Below, piece after piece: positions 16,564 through 25,136 of a stretch of DNA of 35,290 bases. The notes under the pieces are model-generated. The model did no database searches, had not been told where the DNA came from, and saw only the letters and a program-made list of their open reading frames with translations. The stretch's first letter is position 1; each line of letters starts with the position of its first letter. Origin of the DNA: an uncultured Burkholderiales bacterium (lineage in GTDB: Bacteria > Pseudomonadota > Gammaproteobacteria > Burkholderiales > Burkholderiaceae_C); assembly GCA_903832625.1 (NCBI GenBank), contig CAILCI010000075.1, forward strand, positions 1-35,290. The letters run 5' to 3'. Position numbers and translations under genes: made by a program.

Positions 16564-16974
16564 ATGTCCAACACCTCACACCCCAACGCTGTCGCCTTGC
16601 CGACCGACCAAGAGCTGGTGCTCAAAGTCATTCCCATGCCAGCCGACTGCAATGCCAATGGCGATATTTTTGGCGGCTGGGTCATGGCGCAGGTGGACTT
16701 GGCCGGTGCGGTGCTCCCCGCGCGCTATGTGCGCGGCCGCATGGCGACGGTGGCGGTGAATGAATTCATCTTCAAGCAAGCCGTCAAAGTGGGCGATATT
16801 TTGAGTTTTTTCTCCCGCGTGGTGCGAGTGGGCAACACCTCCATCAGCGTGAAAGTGGAAGTGTTTGCCGAACGCTTCAGCCGCCAAGGCCAGTACATCA
16901 AAGTGACCGAGGCCACGCTGACCTATGTGGCGATTGACGACCAAGGCCGCCCGCGCCCCATCCCCAAAGATTAA
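16564..16974 (+). CDS. yciA: Acyl-CoA thioesterase, YciA family
   Basis: A hotdog-fold hydrolase that cleaves acyl-CoA to free acid and CoA in the cytoplasm. Of 136 residues, the catalytic region is PADCNANGDIFGGWVMAQVD, with the conserved asparagine, aspartate and glycine run of YciA/ACOT enzymes. VAVNEFIFKQAVKVGDILSF and GNTSISVKVEVFAE form the sheet. The ATG at 16564 is preferred over the GTG at 16558. Its TAA overlaps the stop of the opposite-strand thioesterase within TTAA. Substrate range in the family is broad. Confidence 0.93.
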   Translation: MSNTSHPNAVALPTDQELVLKVIPMPADCNANGDIFGGWVMAQVDLAGAVLPARYVRGRMATVAVNEFIFKQAVKVGDILSFFSRVVRVGNTSISVKVEVFAERFSRQGQYIKVTEATLTYVAIDDQGRPRPIPKD

Positions 16975-17450
16975 GAGACGATGTAGGCGCCGCTGCCCAC
17001 GGCCAGCAATTTGCCGTCTTCGCCTTTGAATTCCATGCGGGTGTTGCCCACCCGCGAGCCCAAACGCAGCACTTCGGCACGCATGGTGAAGCGCTCGCCA
17101 ATGGAGGGGCGCAGGTAATCTATGCGCAAATCGATGGTGCCCATTTTCATGAAGTGCGCCAAACGCTGGTCAACGGGTTGGTCGATGTAGCGCGCGCCCA
17201 AAGCCGCCATGCAGGCTGTGCCGCCCATCGCGTCCAGCGCTGCGCTGATCACGCCACCGTGCAAGCGGTTGTAGGCAAAGTGGCCGACCAGTTCGGGCTT
17301 CATGGTCAATTCGGCGCTCACAAAGTCGTGGCCCAAAGCGCGCATCTTCAAGCCCAGCAAGCGATTGAAAACGATTTTGTCTTCAAAAATAGACCGCATG
17401 CCTTCGACAAATTCTGCATCAAACGGGCTTTCGATCTGGGCTTGGGTCAT
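16971..17450 (-). CDS. Hotdog-fold thioesterase, YigI/PaaI-like
   Basis: A 159-residue single-hotdog protein expected to hydrolyse acyl-CoA thioesters. The active-site helix is NRLHGGVISAALDAMGGTA, with the HGG motif and the aspartate (LDAMGG) typical of PaaI/YigI enzymes. The extended N-terminus (FDAEFVEGMRSIFEDKIVFN) resembles E. coli YigI, a medium/long-chain acyl-CoA thioesterase. Later LRIDYLRPSIGERF and FKGEDGKLLAVGSGAYI fit the fold. It is the last gene of the five-gene acyl-CoA operon, eight bases after the enoyl-CoA hydratase gene, and is convergent with yciA. Confidence 0.88.
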   Translation of the reverse strand: MTQAQIESPFDAEFVEGMRSIFEDKIVFNRLLGLKMRALGHDFVSAELTMKPELVGHFAYNRLHGGVISAALDAMGGTACMAALGARYIDQPVDQRLAHFMKMGTIDLRIDYLRPSIGERFTMRAEVLRLGSRVGNTRMEFKGEDGKLLAVGSGAYIVS

Positions 17451-17458
17451 GAGGTGGT

Positions 17459-18226
17459 TCAGTGAATATTTGAGAAGTCAGGTCGGCGTTTTTCCATGAA
17501 AGCGCCAAAGGCTTCGCGGGCTGCTGGTTCGTGCAACATGCGACCAAATGAGGCGCCTTCTTCGGCCATTTGTGCTTTGATCTGTGCGGCTTGCCCAGCT
17601 TTCATCAAGCGCTTGGTTTCCACCAAGGACGAGATGGGCTTGCTCACCAGTTTACGTGCCTGAGCTTGCGCGAAACTGTTGAGTTCGGTCGGTGGCACCA
17701 CGCGGTTGACCAAGCCCACTTCCAGCGCCGCTTCGGCCATGAACGGGTCGCCCATCAACAGCGCTTCGGCTGCGCGGTGGTAACCCATCATTTGCGGCAC
17801 CAGCAGGCTGGAGGCGGCTTCTGGACACAGCCCCAAGTTGACGAAAGGCATAGAAAACGCGGCGTTGTCGCCCGCATAGACAAAATCGCAGTGAAACAAC
17901 ATCGTCGTGCCGATGCCCACCGCAGGCCCGGCCACCGCCGCAATGACAGGCTTGGGGAAACTCGCGATGTTGCGCAAAAAGCGAAACACCGGCGAGTTTT
18001 GTCCAGCGGGCGGCGCATTGAGGAAATCCGCAATGTCGTTGCCCGCGCTGAAGATGGTTTCATGACCTTGAATCAGCACCACACGCACAGCGGCGTCATG
18101 TTCGGCTTGCTCCAGCGCATCGGCCAGCGTGGCATACATGGCCGAGGTGATGGAGTTCTTTTTGTCAAGACGGTTGAAAGTCAGCGTCATGACGCCTTGG
18201 TCGATGTGATTCAAGATGTCGGTCAT
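17459..18226 (-). CDS. Enoyl-CoA hydratase/isomerase family protein
   Basis: A crotonase-fold enzyme of 255 residues for beta-oxidation. The oxyanion-hole segments are FSAGNDIADFL and AAVAGPAVGIGTTMLFHCD. At the catalytic position it has VNLGLCPEAASSLLVPQ, with a single glutamate in the PEAAS context as in delta3,delta2-enoyl-CoA isomerases (PECI type), and lacks the first glutamate of classical hydratases. Isomerase activity is therefore more likely than hydration, but this is inference. It sits 12 bases after the DUF2147 gene and eight bases before the thioesterase gene. Confidence 0.88.
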   Translation of the reverse strand: MTDILNHIDQGVMTLTFNRLDKKNSITSAMYATLADALEQAEHDAAVRVVLIQGHETIFSAGNDIADFLNAPPAGQNSPVFRFLRNIASFPKPVIAAVAGPAVGIGTTMLFHCDFVYAGDNAAFSMPFVNLGLCPEAASSLLVPQMMGYHRAAEALLMGDPFMAEAALEVGLVNRVVPPTELNSFAQAQARKLVSKPISSLVETKRLMKAGQAAQIKAQMAEEGASFGRMLHEPAAREAFGAFMEKRRPDFSNIH

Positions 18227-18238
18227 AAAGTCTCCAGT

Positions 18239-18688
18239 TTATTGCGTCCGGTTCCAAACTTGGGTGCGGTAGAAGGGGCCAATGTAGCCGCGCACGCGCA
18301 GCTTTTTGCCGTCTTCCAAAGGCACCATGCGAACGGTGTATTCCTTGCCGTTTTCAGGATCCAGAATTTTGCCGCCGCCCGCCCACAAGTTGTCTGCGCC
18401 CTCTTGTTTGACGCCACGGATGATGTCAAGCCCCAAGATAGGTTTGCCTTTGCGGTCGTCTTTGCAGTCTTCGCAAACGGTGGCTTCGTTGGTTTCTTTC
18501 TTGAAACTTTTCACGATGCGCCCGGTCAACACGCCGTTTTGCTCGACGATTTGAATTTCTGCTTTGACCTCGTGCGTGTTGTCATCCACGGTTTGCCAAG
18601 TGCCGACAGGCGTCATTTGGGCAAAGCTGTTCAAGGCCAGTCCCAAGCTCAAGGCGGTCAGGGTTTTGAAAAAGTTACGGTAAGTCAT
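18239..18688 (-). CDS. DUF2147 family exported protein
   Basis: A small secreted protein of 149 residues whose biochemical function is not known. A signal peptide (TALSLGLALNSFAQ) ends near residue 23. The mature part is one DUF2147 lipocalin-like domain: TPVGTWQTVDDNT at the start, NGVLTGRIVKS, GKPILGLDIIRG, GGGKILDPENGKEYTVRM and the terminal LRVRGYIGPFYRTQVWNR. A C-E-D-C motif at about residue 72 could form a disulphide or bind metal. It lies between acyl-CoA dehydrogenase and enoyl-CoA hydratase genes with short gaps (39 and 12 bases), so it is probably co-expressed with them. Confidence 0.88.
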   Translation of the reverse strand: MTYRNFFKTLTALSLGLALNSFAQMTPVGTWQTVDDNTHEVKAEIQIVEQNGVLTGRIVKSFKKETNEATVCEDCKDDRKGKPILGLDIIRGVKQEGADNLWAGGGKILDPENGKEYTVRMVPLEDGKKLRVRGYIGPFYRTQVWNRTQ

Positions 18689-18727
18689 GAGTCACTCAGT
18701 ATGAATGGATTGTGATTGAAAACCTCG

Positions 18728-20524
18728 TCACGCAAACACGGCCTCTGTCTCCATCAGCACAGCCGAACCCGCGCGCGCCGTCGCCATGAGCGAAGCGGTT
18801 TCGGGGAACAACTTGGCAAAGTAGAAACGCGCAGTTTGCAACTTGGCGGTGTAGAACGGATCGCGACTGCCTTGCTCGATTTTCTCCAGCGCGACCTGAG
18901 CCATACGAGCCCAGAAATAACCGAACACCAAGTGCCCTGTTACGCGCAAATAATCGACCGCCGCAGCGCCCACCTCATCGGCGTTTTGCATAGCTTTGTA
19001 GCCAATCTCGCCTGTCAATTGCGTCAGTTGCTGACCGAGTTGCGTCAGCGGTTTTGTGAACTCCACCATCTCTTCTTTGCCCTGCGTCTCCTTCACCAAA
19101 TTCGCGATCTGCGCTCCGAATTTTTTGAGCGTTGCGCCTTGGTTGCCCAAGACTTTTCGGCCCAACAAGTCCAAGCTCTGGATGGTGTTGGTGCCCTCGT
19201 AAATCATGTTGATACGCGCATCGCGCACGTATTGCTCCATGCCCCATTCGCGAATAAAGCCGTGGCCGCCAAACACCTGCATACACGCCGATGTCGCCGT
19301 CCATGCGTTGTCCGTGATGAACGCTTTGACAATGGGCGTGAGCAAAGCCACCAATTCGGCGGACTCGGCGCGCACAGCGGCGTCGGCGTGGTTGAGTTCT
19401 TGGTCGATCAACAAAGCGCAATAGAGGCTCAGAGCGCGGCCACCTTCGGCATAGGCTTTGGCGGTGAGCAGCATTTTGCGCACATCGGGATGGACCAAGA
19501 TGCTGTCGGCGGGTTTGCTGGGCTCTTTGACGCCGGTCAGGCTGCGCGACTGAATGCGGTCTTTGGCATAGACCAAAGCGTTTTGATACGCCACTTCGGT
19601 CAAGCCCAGCGACTGCATGCCCACGCCGATGCGGGCAGCGTTCATCATGACGAACATGGCGGCCAAGCCTTTGTTGGGCTGGCCGACCATGGTGCCGACT
19701 GCGCCATCAAGCACCATCTGACAAGTCGCGTTGCCGTGGATGCCCATTTTGTGCTCCAAGCCGCCACAGAAAATACCGTTGCGTTCGCCCAAGCTGCCGT
19801 CGGCGTTGACATTGAATTTGGGCACCACAAACAAGCTGATGCCTTTGCTGCCCACAGGTGCGTCGGGCAAGCGTGCCAACACCAAGTGAACAATATTGCT
19901 CACCAAGTCGTGTTCGCCCGCGCTGATGAAAATTTTATTGCCCGTGATGCGGTAGGTGCCGTCCGCTTGCGGCTCGGCCTTGGTGCGCAACAAACCGAGG
20001 TCAGTGCCGCAATGGGGTTCGGTCAAACACATGGTGCCTGTCCACTCGCCGCTGGTGAGCTTGGGCAAGTACAAGCTTTTTTGTTCTTCCGTGCCATGCG
20101 CATGCAAGGCTTCGTAAGCGCCGTGGGTGAGGCCGGGGTACATGGTCCACGCTTGGTTGGCGCTGTTGAGCATTTCATAGAAACACTGGTTGAGCACGAT
20201 AGGCAATCCTTGGCCGCCGTAAGCGGGATCGCAACTCAGCGCAGGCCAGCCGCCTTGCACGTATTGTTCAAACGCGGCTTTGAAGCCGTCGGGCGTTTTG
20301 ACTTCGTGGGTGTCGCGGTCAAGCTGACAGCCCTGCTCGTCACCGATTTGGTTCAAAGGAAACAACACCTCAGCGGCGAATTTGCCGCCTTCTTCGAGCA
20401 CAGCCGTCATGGTGTCGGCATCCATCTCGGCGTGGGCGGGCATGTGCTGGAGCGCGTCGGTGACTTTGAGCACCTCGTGCATCACAAATTGCATGTCGCG
20501 TAGGGGTGGGTTGTAGACGGGCAT
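18728..20524 (-). CDS. Acyl-CoA dehydrogenase, long (about 600-residue) type
   Basis: An FAD enzyme that introduces the alpha,beta double bond into acyl-CoA, passing electrons to electron-transfer flavoprotein. The 598 residues exceed the usual 380 because of N- and C-terminal extensions found in the 3-methylmercaptopropionyl-CoA dehydrogenase (DmdC)-like group. The FAD/substrate region reads MCLTEPHCGTDLGLLRTKAE and ITGNKIFISAGEHD. The catalytic glutamate is in MIYEGTNTIQSLDLLGRKVL, and FGGHGFIREWGMEQYVRDAR precedes it. It starts nine bases after the TetR gene stop. The chain length used cannot be read from sequence. Confidence 0.94.
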   Translation of the reverse strand: MPVYNPPLRDMQFVMHEVLKVTDALQHMPAHAEMDADTMTAVLEEGGKFAAEVLFPLNQIGDEQGCQLDRDTHEVKTPDGFKAAFEQYVQGGWPALSCDPAYGGQGLPIVLNQCFYEMLNSANQAWTMYPGLTHGAYEALHAHGTEEQKSLYLPKLTSGEWTGTMCLTEPHCGTDLGLLRTKAEPQADGTYRITGNKIFISAGEHDLVSNIVHLVLARLPDAPVGSKGISLFVVPKFNVNADGSLGERNGIFCGGLEHKMGIHGNATCQMVLDGAVGTMVGQPNKGLAAMFVMMNAARIGVGMQSLGLTEVAYQNALVYAKDRIQSRSLTGVKEPSKPADSILVHPDVRKMLLTAKAYAEGGRALSLYCALLIDQELNHADAAVRAESAELVALLTPIVKAFITDNAWTATSACMQVFGGHGFIREWGMEQYVRDARINMIYEGTNTIQSLDLLGRKVLGNQGATLKKFGAQIANLVKETQGKEEMVEFTKPLTQLGQQLTQLTGEIGYKAMQNADEVGAAAVDYLRVTGHLVFGYFWARMAQVALEKIEQGSRDPFYTAKLQTARFYFAKLFPETASLMATARAGSAVLMETEAVFA

Positions 20525-20533
20525 AAAAACTCC

Positions 20534-21268
20534 TTATTGAGAAACTTTGGCGCTGCGGCCAATCTTGACGGATGATGATGACGGTTTGCGCAGGGCAACA
20601 CTTTTTGCAGTGGTTTTTGCCGCGACTTTAGGAGCTTTGGGTAGATGCGCGCCATAGCGCAGCAAAATATTGTCAAAGCCTTTGGCGGTGCGGTCGAGCG
20701 ACTTGGCTGAGCGCAAAAAACGCGCTTCGTATTGCAGAGCCAAAATCAAGCCGTGCAACTCAAACACCATTTGCTGGGCGTCCATGTCGGCGGCCAAATG
20801 CCCTTCGTCTCGGGCTTGCAGCACGCCACGGTAGACCGCAGCCAACCAAGTTTTGACCGAGCTGGCCAGTGCGTCGCGCACGGGGCCTGGGCGGTCGTCA
20901 AATTCGGCGGCGCCACTGATGTAGAGGCAACCGGTGTCAATTTCGGCAGAGGTGCGGCGCGTCCAGTTTTCAAACAAGGCTTTGAGTCGAGGCAGGCCGC
21001 GCTCGGCTTTGAGTGCGGGGTAGAACACCTCGTTTTCGAAACGCTCGTGGTATTCGCGCACCACCGACAATTGCAACTCTTCGCGCGAGCCAAAATGGGC
21101 AAACACGCCCGACTTGCTCATGTGCGCCACTTCGGCCAAAGCGCCAATGCTCAAACCTTCCAAACCAATTTGGGTGGCTAGGCGCAGCGCAGCATCGATG
21201 ATGCTGGCTTTGGTTTGCTGGCCTTTGTGCGCGGTGCGCGGCTCGGCGCTGAGGGAGCGGGATGCCAT
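20534..21268 (-). CDS. TetR-family transcriptional regulator with a basic C-terminal tail
   Basis: A 244-residue repressor-type protein. The helix-turn-helix at about residues 20-65 reads SIIDAALRLATQIGLEGLS and IGALAEVAHMSKSGVFAHFG. The ligand-binding domain carries a C-terminal TetR module with AEIDTGCLYISGAAEFDDRPG, typical of regulators next to acyl-CoA genes. After about residue 210 comes a lysine-, alanine- and serine-rich tail (PKVAAKTTAKSVALRKPS) like a histone H1 tail, not part of the TetR fold. As first gene of the operon it probably represses the acyl-CoA genes and itself, with an acyl-CoA or fatty acid as signal; this is inferred. Confidence 0.93.
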   Translation of the reverse strand: MASRSLSAEPRTAHKGQQTKASIIDAALRLATQIGLEGLSIGALAEVAHMSKSGVFAHFGSREELQLSVVREYHERFENEVFYPALKAERGLPRLKALFENWTRRTSAEIDTGCLYISGAAEFDDRPGPVRDALASSVKTWLAAVYRGVLQARDEGHLAADMDAQQMVFELHGLILALQYEARFLRSAKSLDRTAKGFDNILLRYGAHLPKAPKVAAKTTAKSVALRKPSSSSVKIGRSAKVSQ

Positions 21269-21285
21269 AGGCTTTCCAAAAAAGA

Positions 21286-21293
21286 ACGATCGT
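21286..21293. promoter_or_regulatory. Candidate TetR operator
   Basis: The perfect palindrome ACGATCGT sits in AGAACGATCGTGCT, 17 bases upstream of the tetR start codon, in the gap to the divergent phosphatase gene. Palindromes of this kind are common TetR-family operators. Assignment rests on position only. Confidence 0.4.
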
Positions 21294-21332
21294 GCTATTT
21301 TGCACCAAAAAAACCGCTTTTAAACTCAAGCC

Positions 21333-21992
21333 ATGCAAGTCACCCGAATATTTGCCATTCGCCACGGCGAAACCGCTTGGAATGTGGACACCCGCATCCA
21401 AGGCCAACTCGACATTGGCTTGAACGACCAAGGCCGCTGGCAAGCCCAGCGCGCGGCCTTGGCGCTGCAAGAAGAGTCGCTACACGCCATCTACAGCAGC
21501 GATTTGAGCCGTGCTTTTGAAACCGCGCAGGCCATTGCCCAGCACGCCCAAGTGGCGCTTGGTGTGCAACCCGAAGTGGATTTACGCGAACGCCACTTCG
21601 GTCACTTTCAGGGCAAAACGTGGGCGGAAATTGGTGAACAGTGGCCCCACGACGCCAAGCTGTGGCGCGAGCGCGATCCGCATTGGTCGCCCGAAGGCGG
21701 TGAATCTTTGGTGGTGTTGCGCGCGCGCATTTCAGCGTGCGTGGAGCGTTTGGCCGCGCAGCACATGGGGCAATCGATTGTGCTGATCGCGCATGGCGGG
21801 GTGATGGATGTGTTGTATCGCTTGGCGACACAACAAGACACCCAAGCGCCGCGCACTTGGCAGCTTGGCAATGCCGCCATCAACCGCCTGCTGTGGACGC
21901 CGCAAGGCTTGAGCTTGGTGGGCTGGGGCGATGTGTCGCATTTGAGTGAAGAACCGCGCAAGGGCAAGCCGCGCGACGAGACCTCGGCCTGA
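21333..21992 (+). CDS. Histidine phosphatase (phosphoglycerate mutase-like)
   Basis: A 219-residue member of the histidine phosphatase superfamily. The phospho-accepting histidine is in FAIRHGETAWN near the N-terminus, with TRIQGQLDIGLNDQGR and IYSSDLSRAFETA as the substrate-site segments. LRERHFGHFQGKTWAEIG supplies the acid residue and VLIAHGGVMDVLYR the second histidine. GpmB/CobC-like sequences act on various phosphate esters; the substrate is open. The stop codon abuts the ruvB stop on the other strand inside GGCCTGATCAGGCC. Confidence 0.92.
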   Translation: MQVTRIFAIRHGETAWNVDTRIQGQLDIGLNDQGRWQAQRAALALQEESLHAIYSSDLSRAFETAQAIAQHAQVALGVQPEVDLRERHFGHFQGKTWAEIGEQWPHDAKLWRERDPHWSPEGGESLVVLRARISACVERLAAQHMGQSIVLIAHGGVMDVLYRLATQQDTQAPRTWQLGNAAINRLLWTPQGLSLVGWGDVSHLSEEPRKGKPRDETSA

Positions 21993-23069
21993 TCAGGCCT
22001 CAAACAAACTGCCGTCTTTATCGGGCGGCGTCAGCCCCAAATGCCGGTACGCTGCCAAGGTGGCAATGCGCCCACGCGGCGTGCGCTGCAAATAGCCTTG
22101 TTGGATGAGATAGGGCTCAATCACGTCTTCAATCGTGTCGCGCTCTTCGCCAATGCTGGCGGCAATGTTGTCCAATCCGACCGGGCCGCCGTCGAAGCGG
22201 TGAATCACGGCTTCAAGCAGCTTGCGATCCATCAAGTCAAAGCCTTGCGGATCGACATCCAACATGGCCAGCGCTTTGTTGGCAATGTCAAAGGTGATGC
22301 GCCCCGTGCCTTTCACATCGGCATAGTCGCGCACGCGGCGCAGCAATCGGTTGGCAATGCGCGGCGTGCCGCGGGAGCGGCGGGCAATTTCGAAGCCGCC
22401 GTCTTCTTCGGTGGGCGTGTTGAGCAAACCCGCGCTGCGCATGACGATGCGCTGCAACTCTTCCGCCGTGTAGAACTCCAGCCGCGACACAATGCCAAAA
22501 CGATCCCGCAGCGGGTTGGTCAACATGCCCGCCCGCGTGGTCGCGCCCACCAAAGTGAAGGGCTGCAAATCGAGCTTGATGCTGCGTGCCGCAGGGCCTT
22601 CACCAATCATGATGTCAATTTTGTAGTCCTCTAATGCGGGATACAAAATTTCTTCGACCACGGGCGACAGCCGATGAATTTCGTCGATGAACAGCACATC
22701 GTTTTTTTCCAAACCCGTGAGCAAGGCCGCCAGGTCTTTGGGCTTTTCCAGCACCGGACCGCTGGTGGAGCGCAAATTCACACCCAACTCTTGCGCAATG
22801 ATGTGGCTCAATGTGGTTTTGCCCAAGCCGGGCGGGCCAAACAGCAGCACATGGTCGAGCGCTTCACCGCGCTTTTTGGCCGCGCCGATGAAAATCTCCA
22901 ACTGTTCGCGCACCTTCATTTGCCCCACATACTCTTGCAGCAGCTTGGGACGCAAGGCGCGTTCTATGGCTTCTTCGTTGGGCGAAACGGGTGCGGCGGA
23001 GACCACGCGAGGCGCGGGGATGAAGTCGCCGCCAAAGCCTTCGCCAAAACTGTCGGTTTGAATGCTCAT
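21993..23069 (-). CDS. ruvB: Holliday junction branch migration ATPase RuvB
   Basis: A hexameric AAA+ motor that, loaded by RuvA, drives branch migration of Holliday junctions in recombination and repair. The 358 residues carry the RuvB N-terminal segment [20 protein letters not shown], Walker [14 protein letters not shown], Walker [12 protein letters not shown], the sensor region [21 protein letters not shown], arginine-finger stretch and the winged-helix end ([15 protein letters not shown]). ruvA precedes it by seven bases, the standard operon order. Confidence 0.98.
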   Translation of the reverse strand: MSIQTDSFGEGFGGDFIPAPRVVSAAPVSPNEEAIERALRPKLLQEYVGQMKVREQLEIFIGAAKKRGEALDHVLLFGPPGLGKTTLSHIIAQELGVNLRSTSGPVLEKPKDLAALLTGLEKNDVLFIDEIHRLSPVVEEILYPALEDYKIDIMIGEGPAARSIKLDLQPFTLVGATTRAGMLTNPLRDRFGIVSRLEFYTAEELQRIVMRSAGLLNTPTEEDGGFEIARRSRGTPRIANRLLRRVRDYADVKGTGRITFDIANKALAMLDVDPQGFDLMDRKLLEAVIHRFDGGPVGLDNIAASIGEERDTIEDVIEPYLIQQGYLQRTPRGRIATLAAYRHLGLTPPDKDGSLFEA

Positions 23070-23076
23070 AGTTGCC

Positions 23077-23649
23077 TCATCGCGCCAAAGATTTCAACGC
23101 CAACTTGATGCCATCGCTCACCCCTACCTCAACAGGCAAGAGTTTGAGGGCTGCGCTGGCTTCTTTGTCGCTGTAGCCCAAAGCCAGCAAGGCTTGCAAG
23201 ATGTCGCTTTGGTGGTCGGTGGTGGCCACGGCGTGCGCTGGCAAATCGGCGCCGAGTTTGCCTTTGAGCTCGAGCAGCAAGCGTTCGGCGGTCTTTTTGC
23301 CTATGCCCGGCACTTTGGTCAAGCGCACCGCGTCTTGCTCAGACACAGCTCGCGCCAGCTCTTCTGCACTCATGCCACTCAACAGCCCCAAAGCCATGCG
23401 CGGACCCACGCCCGAGATTTTGATGAGCTGCCTGAAGGTGGCGCGTTCTGTGGCCGTGCCAAAGCCGTACAAAATTTGTGCATCTTCGCGCACCACAAAA
23501 TGCGTGAGCAAAGACACTCGCTCGCCGGTGGCGGGCAGGTTGTAGAACGTGCTCATGGGCACATCGACTTCGTAGCCCACGCCGTTGCAATCCACCAAAA
23601 CTTGGGGTGGATTTTTCTCGCTGAGGATGCCGCTTAACTTGCCTATCAT
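23077..23649 (-). CDS. ruvA: Holliday junction DNA-binding protein RuvA
   Basis: Binds Holliday junctions as a tetramer and recruits RuvB. The 190 residues contain domain I ([28 protein letters not shown]), the helix-hairpin-helix domain II ([19 protein letters not shown] and [19 protein letters not shown]) and the small domain III that contacts RuvB ([19 protein letters not shown]). The ATG at 23649 gives the canonical N-terminus. Divergent from phoH. Confidence 0.98.
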   Translation of the reverse strand: MIGKLSGILSEKNPPQVLVDCNGVGYEVDVPMSTFYNLPATGERVSLLTHFVVREDAQILYGFGTATERATFRQLIKISGVGPRMALGLLSGMSAEELARAVSEQDAVRLTKVPGIGKKTAERLLLELKGKLGADLPAHAVATTDHQSDILQALLALGYSDKEASAALKLLPVEVGVSDGIKLALKSLAR

Positions 23650-23680
23650 TGGGGGTCTGCCTTTTTACGAGATTATCGAC

Positions 23681-24646
23681 TTGATTCTTCGCCACAACTT
23701 CACCCCGCCCAACAACACCCGATTGGCCAATTTATGCGGCCCCATGGACGCGCATTTGCGCACCATCGAGTTGGCGCTGGACGTCAAAATTGCCCACCGG
23801 CACGAACAATTCAAGGTCGATGGCCTCAAGGCCAAAGCCACGCGCGCGCTGGAAGTGCTGCAAGCCATGTACGAGCGCGCCTCGCGCCCCATTCCGCCCG
23901 ACCAAGTGCAGCTCATGCTGGCGGGCGACCCCGACATCTTTGACGCCGACAGCGGCAACATGGTCTTGCAAACCCGCCGCAGCGAGTTGCGCGCCCGCAC
24001 GCCCAACCAAAGCGTCTACCTCGAAAACATCGCCCAGCACGACATCACTTTTGGCATTGGCCCGGCTGGCACTGGCAAAACCTATTTGGCCGTGGCCTGC
24101 GCAGTGGACGCGCTGGAGCGCAGCGCGGTGCAACGCATTGTGTTGACGCGCCCCGCCGTCGAAGCGGGCGAGAAACTCGGCTTTTTGCCCGGCGATTTGG
24201 GCCAAAAAGTAGACCCCTATTTGCGCCCACTCTACGATGCCTTGTACGACCTCATGGGCTTTGATCGCGTGCAAAAAGCCTTCGAACGCCAAGCCATAGA
24301 AATTGCGCCGCTGGCCTTTATGCGCGGACGCACCTTGAACAACGCCTTTGTGATTTTGGACGAAGCGCAAAACACCACGCCCGAGCAAATGAAGATGTTC
24401 TTGACCCGCATCGGCTTTGGCGCCAAGGCGGTAGTGACGGGCGACGTGAGCCAAATTGACTTGCCCAAAGGAACGCTGAGCGGCTTGATCGACGCCGAGC
24501 GCGTGCTCAAGCGCGTCAAAGGCATTGCGGTGTGCCACTTCACCAGCGCCGATGTGGTGCGCCACCCGCTGGTCGGGCGCATTGTGGACGCCTACGACGC
24601 CCAACGCAGCGCCACCACCGGCGCGCCCGTGCGCAAGCGCTCTTAG
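23681..24646 (+). CDS. phoH: PhoH-family ATPase (YbeZ)
   Basis: A cytoplasmic P-loop ATPase, proposed to work with the endoribonuclease YbeY in RNA or ribosome processing. Walker A is GPAGTGKT (127-134) and Walker B FVILDEAQN; TRPAVEAGEKLGFLPGD and VVTGDVSQIDLP are further family marks. The N-terminus is uncertain: no ATG occurs before ILRHNFTPPNNTRL, where relatives begin, so the TTG at 23681 is proposed, with GAG ten bases upstream. That gives 322 residues. A longer reading would overlap the ruvA gene. ybeY follows after 16 bases. Confidence 0.92.
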   Translation: MILRHNFTPPNNTRLANLCGPMDAHLRTIELALDVKIAHRHEQFKVDGLKAKATRALEVLQAMYERASRPIPPDQVQLMLAGDPDIFDADSGNMVLQTRRSELRARTPNQSVYLENIAQHDITFGIGPAGTGKTYLAVACAVDALERSAVQRIVLTRPAVEAGEKLGFLPGDLGQKVDPYLRPLYDALYDLMGFDRVQKAFERQAIEIAPLAFMRGRTLNNAFVILDEAQNTTPEQMKMFLTRIGFGAKAVVTGDVSQIDLPKGTLSGLIDAERVLKRVKGIAVCHFTSADVVRHPLVGRIVDAYDAQRSATTGAPVRKRS

Positions 24647-24662
24647 GCATTGGGAATCCACC

Positions 24663-25115
24663 ATGTCCTTGAACCATCTTGATTTGTCTTTGCAGTTTGG
24701 CGACGTGCCCGACCGCGCCCTGCACCGCGCGGCACTGCCCAAAGCTGCTGTGTCCAAATGGCTGCGCCATGCCTTGCAAAGCGACGCCGAGATGACGGTG
24801 CGCATCGTGGGTGCTGACGAAGCCCGCGCCCTGAACCTAGGCTATCGCCATAAAGACTACGCCACCAATGTGCTGACCTTTGACTATGCGCAAACACCCG
24901 TGGTCATGGCCGATTTGGTGCTGTGCGCTGAAGTGGTGGCCGCCGAAGCCGCCACGCAAGGCAAACCCCTGCAAGCCCATTACGCACATTTGCTGATCCA
25001 CGGCACACTGCACGCCCAAGGCTACGACCACGAAACCAACGAAGGCGATGCGCTGGAGATGGAAACGCTGGAAATTCTGCTCTTGGCCGCACTGGGCTTT
25101 GATTGCCCGTATTGA
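24663..25115 (+). CDS. ybeY: Endoribonuclease/rRNA maturation factor YbeY
   Basis: A zinc metalloprotein involved in 16S rRNA 3'-end maturation and ribosome quality control. The 150 residues end with the motif HLLIHGTLHAQGYDH, in which H113, H117 and H123 bind zinc. YRHKDYATNVLTFDY is the other conserved segment. The ATG at 24663 (MSLNHLDLSLQF) is used because the upstream sequence is the end of phoH. Pairing with phoH is typical. Confidence 0.96.
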   Translation: MSLNHLDLSLQFGDVPDRALHRAALPKAAVSKWLRHALQSDAEMTVRIVGADEARALNLGYRHKDYATNVLTFDYAQTPVVMADLVLCAEVVAAEAATQGKPLQAHYAHLLIHGTLHAQGYDHETNEGDALEMETLEILLLAALGFDCPY

Positions 25116-25136
25116 TGCCGCCTTTGATCAAGCCGG

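Noticed and set aside
18716-20503. A 595-codon open frame on the plus strand opposite the acyl-CoA dehydrogenase gene
   Set aside because: It mirrors a well-supported enzyme gene, its translation is rich in histidine, glutamine and arginine with no recognisable domain, and such long antisense frames arise from third-position GC bias.
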